35,635 bases of DNA from Gemmatimonadota bacterium (GTDB taxonomy: Bacteria > Gemmatimonadota > Gemmatimonadetes > Gemmatimonadales > GWC2-71-9), in the NCBI GenBank assembly GCA_029862935.1, contig JAOTWK010000004.1:1-35635 (forward strand), read 5' to 3'. Below are positions 8,210 through 14,566 of this stretch, piece by piece. The notes below the pieces were generated by a model, which searched no databases, was not told where the DNA came from, and saw only the letters and a list, made by a program, of their open reading frames with translations. The position numbers were made by a program, and so were the translations under genes. Within the stretch, counting starts at the first letter, position 1, and the number at the start of each line of letters is the position of its first letter.

Positions 8210-8461
8210 ATGACCCCTGTGAGCGCCCCACGCCGGAGCATGGTGTACGTCTATCGTTACTCCGGTCTGGGATGCGCGTTTGCCGGTGGGGTGCTGGTTT
8301 TCATGGCGGGAGGGTGGTTCCTCGATCGGTGGCTCGGGCTTTTCCCCCTTTTCATGGTGCTGGGCGCACTGGTTGGTGCGACGCTCAGCACAGTGAGTAT
8401 CTATCGTCGACTTCAGATTGGTCAGAAGAGCGGCGATAACCAGGAGGGTGGGGGGGCGTGA
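8210..8461 (+). CDS. atpZ: AtpZ/AtpI-family ATP synthase accessory protein
   Basis: An 83-residue protein with two membrane helices flanking a short loop that contains the WFLDRWLG motif; the second helix starts FPLFMVLGALVGA. This is the pattern of the AtpZ (ATPase gene 1) family, found as the first gene of many atp operons and linked to F0 assembly or Mg/Ca handling. ATG 8210 is chosen as start because it gives a normal family length; a downstream ATG at 8239 is an alternative. Neither has a convincing ribosome site. The stop overlaps the next gene's GTG start by four bases (GTGA). Confidence 0.75.
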   Translation: MTPVSAPRRSMVYVYRYSGLGCAFAGGVLVFMAGGWFLDRWLGLFPLFMVLGALVGATLSTVSIYRRLQIGQKSGDNQEGGGA

Positions 8462-8799
8462 CGGACCTGGTATCGGGATTGGCGCTCACCGGCCTTATGA
8501 CGGGAATCGTGTGGTTGATATGGGGCACGGCAGGAGTGCCCGCCGCGGCGGGCTTCGGCCTGCTGGCCGCGGTGCTCCACGGGGCGGCTGTGGCGCTCTT
8601 GAAACCAGCGCTCCGGGGCCCGGTCAAGCGGCTGATGGCACGCTGGGCGATGGGGATGGGTCTCCGCATGGTTGGCGTGCTGGTGTTCGCGGTGGTGGTG
8701 TTCACGCAGCGGGAGTCTGTACCGCCGCTCCCCGCCGCAGTCGGCTACATCGGGGTGCTGTTGCCACTCCTGTTCAGTGAAATGCGATTGCTTCGATGA
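8458..8799 (+). CDS. AtpI-like ATP synthase subunit I, membrane protein
   Basis: A 113-residue, highly hydrophobic protein with about four predicted membrane helices: LALTGLMTGIVWLIWG, AAGFGLLAAVLHGAAVALL, MGMGLRMVGVLVFAVVVF and VGYIGVLLPLLF. Size, topology and position between atpZ and atpB fit the poorly conserved ATP synthase I subunit, which aids c-ring assembly. Identification rests mainly on position, because the family has weak sequence conservation. The GTG start overlaps the atpZ stop by four bases, and its TGA overlaps the atpB ATG by four bases, indicating translational coupling. Confidence 0.65.
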   Translation: MTDLVSGLALTGLMTGIVWLIWGTAGVPAAAGFGLLAAVLHGAAVALLKPALRGPVKRLMARWAMGMGLRMVGVLVFAVVVFTQRESVPPLPAAVGYIGVLLPLLFSEMRLLR

Positions 8800-9662
8800 T
8801 CCAGCATCAAGAAGAAGTCGATATCGGCGAACTGCTCATGCATCACACGGCTGATGCATACGCACTGGACTTCTCGCCTTTGTTCCACTGGGAGTACGGT
8901 AAGTTCATCCCGGACATTCACGTCGCTGGTATCACCATCAACATGACCCCCTCCAAGCACGCCATCTACATGGTGTTTGCGGCGCTGTTGGTGTTCCTGA
9001 CGATGTGGATCGCCGGCCGACGCTTGGAACGTCAGCGGGCGGGCGAGAAAGCTCCCAGGGGGTTTGCCAATGCGGTCGAGTCATTGGTGCTCTGGGTCCG
9101 GAACGATGTCGCAATCGCGAACATCGGTCATGAGGGTAAGCAGTACGCGCCGTACATCATGGCGCTGTTCTTCTTCCTCCTGTATTGCAATCTCCTGGGC
9201 CTGCTCCCGTGGGGTGCAAGTCCCACCGGTAACGTTGCGGTCACAGGGGCGATGGCGATTCTCTCGCTGTTCCTGATCGAGATGAGCGGGATCGTCAAGC
9301 TGGGGTTCCGCGGCTACATGAAGACCATCTTCCCACCCGCACCCGGAATGAGTGGAGCCGGCGCGCTCGCTATCTCGGTGGCGATGGCGCCGATCGAGAT
9401 CATTGGGAAGCTGGTGAAGCCGTTTGCGCTCTGCGTACGACTCTTCGGGAACATGACGGCGGGCCATTTCGTCATTTTGGCGTTGTTCGGCATGATCTTC
9501 CTCTTTGGTCACCTAACGCTGTGGAACTGGGCGATCGGCATCGGCTCGGCGACGTTGGTGCTCGGGGTCATGCTGCTGGAGATCATCGTGGCGTTTGTGC
9601 AGGCATACGTCTTTACACTCATCACCGCCGTGTTGGTCGGGGTAATTCTGCATGAGCACTAG
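8796..9662 (+). CDS. atpB: F0F1 ATP synthase subunit a
   Basis: The 288-residue subunit a forms the proton half-channels next to the c-ring. The diagnostic segment KPFALCVRLFGNMTAGH contains the essential arginine (Arg215). Upstream, IEIIGKLVKPF and the five-to-six-helix hydrophobic profile fit the family. An N-terminal extension of about 50 residues with acidic and His residues (VDIGELLMHHTADAY) precedes the first helix, as in long bacterial forms. The C-terminus AYVFTLITAVLVGVIL is typical. The gene is followed by an unusually long spacer before atpE. Confidence 0.96.
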   Translation: MIQHQEEVDIGELLMHHTADAYALDFSPLFHWEYGKFIPDIHVAGITINMTPSKHAIYMVFAALLVFLTMWIAGRRLERQRAGEKAPRGFANAVESLVLWVRNDVAIANIGHEGKQYAPYIMALFFFLLYCNLLGLLPWGASPTGNVAVTGAMAILSLFLIEMSGIVKLGFRGYMKTIFPPAPGMSGAGALAISVAMAPIEIIGKLVKPFALCVRLFGNMTAGHFVILALFGMIFLFGHLTLWNWAIGIGSATLVLGVMLLEIIVAFVQAYVFTLITAVLVGVILHEH

Positions 9663-9671
9663 GAGGAGATG

Positions 9672-9712
9672 AGCAGGGGCAGAGGGGGCAGGAGGGGTAG
9701 AGGAGGGGCAGC
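9672..9712. repeat. Purine-rich array in the atpB-atpE spacer
   Basis: A G-rich tract made of GGGGCAG/GGGGTAG-like units. Bases 9676-9697 are the exact reverse complement of the 22-base core at 8089-8110. It sits immediately upstream of the GTCGTC array, whereas at 8.05 kb the pyrimidine tract follows the array. Confidence 0.75.
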
Positions 9713-9713
9713 A

Positions 9714-9749
9714 GTCGTCTTTGTCGTCCACGTCGTCACAGTCGTCGGG
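9714..9749 (+). repeat. (GTCGTC-NNN)x4 nonamer array, locus B
   Basis: GTCGTC starts at 9714, 9723, 9732 and 9741, with spacers TTT, CAC, ACA and GGG. The design, copy number and orientation are the same as at 8052 and 12341. It lies inside the ATP synthase operon between atpB and atpE. Confidence 0.85.
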
Positions 9750-9785
9750 GTGGTGACAGGACAGAGGGGCTGCTGCAGCAGCTCT

Positions 9786-9873
9786 GGGAGCGGTCTCCGC
9801 GCTTGACGCTGCTCCCACACGTACCCGGTCACGGTGATCGGGGAAACCTGCTGGCCCAAGGGCCGTTGGCAGG
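9786..9873 (+). promoter_or_regulatory. Predicted structured RNA leader of atpE
   Basis: Three candidate stems are visible. GGGAGC at 9786-9791 pairs with GCTCCC at 9811-9816. CCCGGTC at 9824-9830 pairs with GATCGGG at 9836-9842, with one G-U pair and the loop ACGGT. CCTGC plus GGCCC (9847-9857) pairs with GGGCC plus GCAGG (9860-9873) around an internal loop. The structures lie 100-190 bases upstream of the atpE start and could act in processing, stability or translational control of the c subunit. Function is inference. Confidence 0.4.
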
Positions 9874-9972
9874 TCGCCGGAAGAGCGCCGTTCAGGGAGA
9901 AGCGGCGACTCGCACCGGAAGCGCACCGAGAGTGACAGGTTCTCCCACGATTTGAATGGAGCACAGGGGACT

Positions 9973-10251
9973 ATGATCAACATGCTTGCAGCAATGCTCG
10001 TACAGGCTGAACCGGCGGCTGCCGCGTCAGGTGAAGCGCTCGCGGTAGTCGGCGTCGGCCTCGGCATCGGCCTGGCACTCCTGGGTGCCGGACTCGGATT
10101 GGGCTGGATTGGCTCGCAGACGGCTCAGGCCATTGCGCGTCAACCGGCGGCAGCGAACGACATTCGTGGCACCTCGCTGCTGATTGCGTTCCTCATGGAG
10201 GGAGCGACGATCATCGCGATCATCATGTCGCTCGTAGCCAAGATCGTCTGA
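9973..10251 (+). CDS. atpE: F0F1 ATP synthase subunit c
   Basis: Start ATG 9973 (92 aa) follows AGGGG; a TTG at 9952 and an ATG at 9982 are alternatives. Helix 1 is rich in glycine (VGVGLGIGLALLGAGLGLGWIG), the polar loop is ARQPAA at 55-60, and helix 2 carries the ion-binding carboxylate in FLMEGATI (Glu76). The residue after Glu is Gly, and helix 1 lacks the Gln of sodium-binding rings, so proton coupling is expected. The first ~20 residues (MLAAMLVQAEPAAAA) form an N-terminal extension that could be a cleaved signal. Eight bases separate it from atpF. Confidence 0.94.
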   Translation: MINMLAAMLVQAEPAAAASGEALAVVGVGLGIGLALLGAGLGLGWIGSQTAQAIARQPAAANDIRGTSLLIAFLMEGATIIAIIMSLVAKIV

Positions 10252-10258
10252 GCCCAAC

Positions 10259-10807
10259 ATGACACTCTCTTTCCTGGCAGTGATCGCTGATGAGGCTGCA
10301 GGAGGGCTCGGCGGGCCGTTTGCGATCGAGCCCGGCCTCATCATCTGGACGTGGATCGTGTTCATCGCGCTGTTCTTTCTGCTGCGCAAGTACGCGTGGC
10401 CGCCGATCGTACGGCTCACAGAAGAGCGCGAACGTACCATCGCCAAGCAGATCGCAAGCGCCGAAGGGGCGAATCTGAAGGCGCAGACGGCCTTGGAGGA
10501 ACACCAGAAGTTGCTGGCCGGTGCCAAGGAGCAGGCCCAGGCGCTCATCAACGAGGCAAAAGGCGTTGCCCAGAAGGAGCGGGAGCAGCTGCTCGCGAAA
10601 GCGCAGCAGGAGCATGAGCGCATCCTGGAACGGGCCAAGCGGGAAATCGAGGCCGAACGCGATCGAGCCGTGGGTCATCTGCGACGGGAAGCGGTCGATT
10701 TGTCTCTGGCAGCAGCGTCCAAGTTGATACGGCAGCGACTCGACTCTGAGGCGGACCGAAAGATCGTGGAGGAGTACATCGGATCGCTGGAGCGTGACGT
10801 CAAATGA
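10259..10807 (+). CDS. atpF: F0F1 ATP synthase subunit b
   Basis: The 182-residue subunit b has one N-terminal membrane helix (about 25-43, PGLIIWTWIVFIALFFLLRKY) preceded by a short polar segment. A long charged coiled coil rich in Ala, Glu, Lys and Gln follows. The conserved transition RKYAWPPI and the terminal segment LAAASKLIRQRLD match the b subunit, which forms the peripheral stalk and binds delta. The start ATG 10259 lies right after the atpE stop. Its stop overlaps the atpH start by four bases (ATGA). Confidence 0.93.
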   Translation: MTLSFLAVIADEAAGGLGGPFAIEPGLIIWTWIVFIALFFLLRKYAWPPIVRLTEERERTIAKQIASAEGANLKAQTALEEHQKLLAGAKEQAQALINEAKGVAQKEREQLLAKAQQEHERILERAKREIEAERDRAVGHLRREAVDLSLAAASKLIRQRLDSEADRKIVEEYIGSLERDVK

Positions 10808-11343
10808 GAGATCCGACGATCGCTCGCAATTACGCCGACGCGCTGTTCGAAGCAGGCGAGCAGTTGGACCAGACGGAACGCTTTGCCGACTTGATGGAAG
10901 GATTGGCAACGGCGATGCTCACCGAACCGGCGATCCGCGTCGCACTCGAGTCGCCACGCGTACCGAAACCCACGAAGCAGGGTCTGTTGGAGCAGGCACT
11001 GCGCGAGTACGCCCCACCCCAGTTCTTGCGGTTCTTAGGCGCTGTCATCAAGCGGGGACGCCAGGAGCTCCTGCCGATCATCAGCGATGAGTACACGGCA
11101 CTCGTCGATGAGAAGTTCAATCGACTTCGAGCAGGCGTCACGCTGGCGCGAAAACCCGACAAAGCGCTCCAAGAGACGGTGCGCACCCGGCTCAGTGAGG
11201 CGACGGGCAAAGAGGTCATTCCGCATTTTCGCACCGACCCTTCCATTCTCGGCGGGGTGGTCCTGAGAATCGGCGATCGCATCATTGATGGTTCGCTCCG
11301 CCGGCAGATGCTGACACTCAAGCGGCAGTTGTTGATGAAATAG
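10804..11343 (+). CDS. atpH: F0F1 ATP synthase subunit delta
   Basis: The 179-residue protein begins with the typical IARNYADALFEAG segment and ends with FRTDPSILGGVVLRIGDRIIDGSLRRQM, the conserved C-terminal signature of delta (OSCP). Delta connects the peripheral stalk to the top of F1. In most bacteria atpA follows directly, but here the operon ends: a hairpin terminator begins 30 bases downstream and the next gene is an unrelated dehydrogenase. Confidence 0.94.
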   Translation: MRDPTIARNYADALFEAGEQLDQTERFADLMEGLATAMLTEPAIRVALESPRVPKPTKQGLLEQALREYAPPQFLRFLGAVIKRGRQELLPIISDEYTALVDEKFNRLRAGVTLARKPDKALQETVRTRLSEATGKEVIPHFRTDPSILGGVVLRIGDRIIDGSLRRQMLTLKRQLLMK

Positions 11344-11372
11344 GGCGATGGGAGGGCGATGAGAGGACAACG

Positions 11373-11410
11373 GGAGCCCCGGGATGCTGACTCCGGGGTT
11401 CCTGCGTTTT
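11373..11410 (+). terminator. Rho-independent-type terminator of the ATP synthase operon
   Basis: A ten-base-pair GC-rich stem (11373-11382 with 11393-11402, one G-U pair) closes a 10-base loop and is followed by CTGCG and TTTT at 11407-11410. The T-run is short, but position after atpH supports real termination. Confidence 0.6.
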
Positions 11411-11442
11411 CAGGGGCGGTAAATTCTCAGAAGGAGAAGGAC

Positions 11443-12324
11443 ATGGCTGAAAGAGTCGGATTCATCGGTCTTGGTGCAATCGGCCGACCGATGGCTGTCC
11501 ACGTGGCTCGCACGTTCAAGACCGTTGTATGGAACCGAACCCGAGTGCACGCTGAAAAGTTCGCGGCTGTGGAAGGCGCGGCTGTTGCTGCCAACCCTGC
11601 GGCACTCGCCGACGAAGTGGACGTCGTTGTCACGTGTCTGCCCACGTCGACCGAAGTGCGCGAAGTCATCGAGAGCATCGCGGGGGCGTGGAGAGAAGGG
11701 CAACTACTGATTGACACGACATCCGGGGATCCGGCCGCGTCCCGCGCGCTCGCTCAGTGGCTGGGGGGTCGTGGCGTTGGATTCGTCGATGCACCGGTAA
11801 GCGGTGGGACGAGTGGCGCGGAGGCCAGATCGCTCACGACGATGCTGGGCGGGGAAGACCGATGGGTATCGCGCGCCCGTCCCATCGTCGACACGTTCGC
11901 TGGCAAGGTCGTTCACGTCGGGCCCGTCGGCACGGGTCACGCCTTGAAAGCACTCAATCAGGTTCTCTTGGCCATCAACATCCAGGCTGCCGGCGAGGCG
12001 CTCGCGGCACTCGTGAAACTCGGCGTGTCGGGTCAGACCGCGTTGGACGTGATCAATGCGTCTAGCGGACGATCCAACGTGACGGAGAACTTGATCCCCC
12101 AGCGAGTGTTGACGCGTGCGTGGCCTCGCACGTTTCGTCTCGCCCTCCTGGACAAGGACGTGGGCATCGCGCTCAAGGTGTTGCAGGATTCCGACGTTCC
12201 GTCAGACGCCACGAGGGTTGCCAAGGCAGTTTTTGCCAAGGGGCGTAAGGCCCTCGGCGAGGAGGCGGATCACGTCGAGCTGATCAAGGAGATCGAGCGG
12301 GCAGCGGGAGTGGAGATAACCTAA
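11443..12324 (+). CDS. NAD(P)-dependent beta-hydroxyacid dehydrogenase (3-hydroxyisobutyrate dehydrogenase family)
   Basis: ATG 11443 (293 aa) follows a strong AAGGAGAAGG site and begins right at the nucleotide-binding fold. GLGAIG at 9-14 is the Rossmann glycine motif. DAPVSGG at 117-123 is the substrate-binding signature, and Lys169 in GHALKALNQ is the expected catalytic lysine. The family oxidises 3-hydroxyisobutyrate, tartronate semialdehyde, glyoxylate or related substrates, and the specific substrate cannot be read here. The gene stands alone between the atp terminator and a convergent operon. Upstream in-frame codons overlap the terminator and are not counted. Confidence 0.88.
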   Translation: MAERVGFIGLGAIGRPMAVHVARTFKTVVWNRTRVHAEKFAAVEGAAVAANPAALADEVDVVVTCLPTSTEVREVIESIAGAWREGQLLIDTTSGDPAASRALAQWLGGRGVGFVDAPVSGGTSGAEARSLTTMLGGEDRWVSRARPIVDTFAGKVVHVGPVGTGHALKALNQVLLAINIQAAGEALAALVKLGVSGQTALDVINASSGRSNVTENLIPQRVLTRAWPRTFRLALLDKDVGIALKVLQDSDVPSDATRVAKAVFAKGRKALGEEADHVELIKEIERAAGVEIT

Positions 12325-12340
12325 CGACGACTAACGCAGT

Positions 12341-12382
12341 GTCGTCAGAGTCGTCTCCGTCGTCTAGGTCGTCTTAGTCGAT
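12341..12382 (+). repeat. (GTCGTC-NNN)x4 nonamer array, locus C
   Basis: Hexamers start at 12341, 12350, 12359 and 12368, with spacers AGA, TCC, TAG and TTA; a degenerate fifth unit, GTCGAT, starts at 12377. GACGAC a few bases upstream (about 12326-12331) can pair with the first hexamer. The array lies in the convergent gap between the dehydrogenase and lemA, where it could also be part of both 3' ends. Confidence 0.85.
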
Positions 12383-12397
12383 CTTGAGCTGCTCCAA

Positions 12398-12952
12398 TCA
12401 GAACTGAACGTCCGGTACCTCCGCCGCCCCCGCCTCCGCCTCGAAGTATTCGTGGGAACCGGCACCGATCACCTTGGCCGTCAGCACTTGGGGGAATCGC
12501 CGGATATACGCGTTGTATTCCCGCACCGAGGCGTTGTAGTCTTGCCGTGCAGTGGAGATGCGGTTCTCGGTTCCTTCCAACTGGTCCTGCAGCATCCGGA
12601 AGTTTTCGTTGGACTGGATCTCGGGGTTATCCTCGGCAATGGCGATGAGGCGGCCGAGTGCTGTGGTGAGTGTCTGATTGGCAGCGGCCATCGCCGCCAG
12701 GTCGCCGCTCTCGATGGCGCCACCCAGTTGCGCACGGGCGGAGGTCACCCGATCGAAGATCTCGAGCTCCTGGGCGGCGAACCCCTTGACTGTGTTGACC
12801 AGATTGGGAACGAGGTCGGCGCGTCGTTGGAGTTGCACCTCGATCTGACCTTTGAACGCGTTGACTTCCTCATCCAACGTCTGGATACGGTTATAGCCGC
12901 ACCCTGACGTCAGGACCGTGGTGGCCGCGATGAGCATCCATGCCTTGTTCAT
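12398..12952 (-). CDS. lemA: LemA family lipoprotein-like protein
   Basis: The 184-residue protein starts with a hydrophobic signal ending in TSGCGYN (lipobox-like Cys18). It continues with the LemA core: LDEEVNAFKGQIEVQLQRR, then ADLVPNLVNTVKGFA and ASVREYNAYIRRFP. LemA proteins are envelope four-helix bundles of uncertain role that often sit beside TPM-domain genes, as here two genes upstream. ATG 12952 has AAGGGAG about eight bases upstream. It is the last gene of the leftward operon beginning at 15537. Confidence 0.92.
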   Translation of the reverse strand: MNKAWMLIAATTVLTSGCGYNRIQTLDEEVNAFKGQIEVQLQRRADLVPNLVNTVKGFAAQELEIFDRVTSARAQLGGAIESGDLAAMAAANQTLTTALGRLIAIAEDNPEIQSNENFRMLQDQLEGTENRISTARQDYNASVREYNAYIRRFPQVLTAKVIGAGSHEYFEAEAGAAEVPDVQF

Positions 12953-12976
12953 GCGTGTACTCCCTTGAGTCGTTGC

Positions 12977-13711
12977 TTAGTTCACGTTCGTCGCGTCGAA
13001 CCGATCGACAAACTCTACGAGCCGCTCGATTTGTGCGAGATAGTTGTCGCCGATGGGGTCGTACGCTTTGAGACGGGGCACGTTGTGGCCCACCAATTTG
13101 TCCACCACCCAATCGAACGCTCCCGCGTCCAGGTGTGCGACATCCGCCGTTTCATGCACGAGGGTTTTGGGCGTCTGTGGGGGCACGCGCCCCGTCAAAC
13201 GCAGCACGGCCCGGAATAGGACGAAAAACGTCCCGGCGGAGTCGAGGAGAAGGTCTTCGAGCGCCTTTCCCTTGGCAGCGGCCGCCACGAACTCGGTTCT
13301 GAGCCTGAGGAGCTTCCCGCGTGTCTCGCGTTCGAGCTCACGACGGAGGTCGTCCCGAGTGGTGGTGACCCCCTCGAAGGGGTCCCGGCCACGCAGAATT
13401 CGATGGGCCTCCCGCATATCCTCGATCTCAATGGGGAACACGTCCGTGCTCGAACGCCAGCCCTGTTCGGCAAACACGAGCGGTGAGGGGTTTCCTCTCT
13501 TCGACCAGTCGGCGATCTGCTCTTCGATGGGTCGCAACGCTCGGGGGCTGGCGTCTCGCAAGATGAGCAGCGTCGTGAGCGCCTGATCGCCTTCGCGGGT
13601 GTCGTGCCGCACGGCTGGGCCGTACAGACAGAACGACACGAGGTTGTCTCCCAGTCGGGACTCGAGTTCCGCCGCGAACTGCTCGACTCTCGTGTTGGGA
13701 TCGCTTGCCAT
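12977..13711 (-). CDS. Nucleotidyltransferase-like hypothetical protein
   Basis: This 244-residue protein has an N-terminal segment resembling the Pol-beta/MNT nucleotidyltransferase fold: LVSFCLYGPAVRHDTREG followed by ALTTLLILRD. The canonical GS-x10-DxD metal site is not intact: Gly-Pro replaces Gly-Ser, and the acidic pair is degenerate. The rest is helical, with no clear motif. It begins immediately after the TPM gene's stop and lies 24 bases before lemA, so it belongs to that envelope operon. It may be a catalytically dead nucleotidyltransferase with a binding role. The family name is tentative, though the gene itself is well supported. Confidence 0.6.
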   Translation of the reverse strand: MASDPNTRVEQFAAELESRLGDNLVSFCLYGPAVRHDTREGDQALTTLLILRDASPRALRPIEEQIADWSKRGNPSPLVFAEQGWRSSTDVFPIEIEDMREAHRILRGRDPFEGVTTTRDDLRRELERETRGKLLRLRTEFVAAAAKGKALEDLLLDSAGTFFVLFRAVLRLTGRVPPQTPKTLVHETADVAHLDAGAFDWVVDKLVGHNVPRLKAYDPIGDNYLAQIERLVEFVDRFDATNVN

Positions 13712-14566
13712 TCAAAAACTCCCCGAGGCACCGCCTCCGCCGAATCCACCACCACCTCCGAACCCACCGAACCCGCCACCGCCAAAGCCACCGCCACCGA
13801 ACCCGCCGCCACCCCATCGTCCGCCTCGGCCGCCGCTCAGCAGGATGCTCAGCAGCGCCCATCGGGCTGCGTCGCTGCCACGCATGTAGCGGCTGCCGTA
13901 ATGCCGACGGTGTCGTCCTCCCATCAGGGCAGGGAGGATGAATGCAAAGAGTATGAGCACGAACAGCAATCCAGCAAGCGTCGACATCGGATTGGTTTCG
14001 GCCGTCGGCGGAATGCGCACGGGTGGCGTGCCCGTCAGCTCGAACCCGAACTCCTCGGCATACGCTTCACCCAACAGCCATACACCCGCCACGAGACCGG
14101 CCTCGTAGCTCCCATTCTCGACCGCCACCTGACCGATGGCGTCGCGGATTCGACCTGATCGTGCGTCAGTGATGAAACCTTCGGCACCGGTTCCGGTGCC
14201 GATTGCCAAGCCTGCCGTTCCGTCGCCAGGGCGTGCTCCCGGTTTGAGAAGAAGCACGACACCGGCATTGCGTGCCTGGTCGCCAGCGCCCCCGCGAGCC
14301 CCCACGCCCCATTGCCGACCGATATCGCGTGCCACTTCGATGGACGCTCGCCCCTCGAGGTCTGACAGCGTGACGACGGCAATCTCGCCACCTGACTTGG
14401 CCCGCACCTCCTCGATGACGGCTACCATCTGCCGCTCGACCGCCGGCGTGATGACGTTCGCGAAATCGTTCACGAACCCCACCGGGGCGGGGATCTGCAG
14501 CTGAAGAAGTAGCGCGGCAAGGAGGAAAGGCATGGCGCTTGGAAGATACACGCTCACCGCAATCAC
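13712..14566 (-). CDS. TPM-domain (YgcG-type) membrane protein
   Basis: The protein is 284 aa from GTG 14566; GTG 14557 and ATG 14533 are also possible. A hydrophobic signal (MPFLLAALLLQL) leads to the TPM domain: VGFVNDFANVITP, then SGGEIAVVTLSDLEG, then NAGVVLLLKP and the IGTGTGAEGFITD segment. One membrane helix follows (STLAGLLFVLILFAFILPAL). The tail is Gly/Phe-rich, with repeated GGGGFGG units. TPM proteins are envelope proteins, one plant member being a photosystem phosphatase. The start overlaps the radical SAM stop by four bases, and the stop abuts the next gene's ATG. Confidence 0.87.
   Translation of the reverse strand: MIAVSVYLPSAMPFLLAALLLQLQIPAPVGFVNDFANVITPAVERQMVAVIEEVRAKSGGEIAVVTLSDLEGRASIEVARDIGRQWGVGARGGAGDQARNAGVVLLLKPGARPGDGTAGLAIGTGTGAEGFITDARSGRIRDAIGQVAVENGSYEAGLVAGVWLLGEAYAEEFGFELTGTPPVRIPPTAETNPMSTLAGLLFVLILFAFILPALMGGRHRRHYGSRYMRGSDAARWALLSILLSGGRGGRWGGGGFGGGGFGGGGFGGFGGGGGFGGGGASGSF

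Larger units (their letters stand above)
9663..9972. other. Long atpB-atpE spacer without a gene
   Basis: These 310 bases interrupt an otherwise tightly packed operon. No reading frame here looks like a real protein. The first third holds a purine-rich array (9672-9712) and the second GTCGTC nonamer array (9714-9749). A perfect 14-base palindrome GCTGCTGCAGCAGC follows at 9769-9782, then several predicted RNA hairpins from 9786 to 9873. The last 100 bases are unremarkable apart from AGGGG before the atpE ATG. The region would be transcribed as part of the operon unless atpE has its own promoter. Confidence 0.7.

Noticed and set aside
8025..8213. Reading frames of Val-Val-x and Pro-rich composition across the GTCGTC array
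   Set aside because: They are translations of the repeat arrays, without ribosome sites or homologous appearance.
9513..10067. Long minus-strand frame opposite the atpB end, spacer and atpE start
   Set aside because: Low-complexity sequence (Asp-Asp-x repeats, Pro/Ala runs) antisense to real genes; no domain seen.
8052..12382. GTCGTC arrays as a CRISPR
   Set aside because: Repeat and spacer lengths (6 and 3 bases) are far too short and no cas genes are present.
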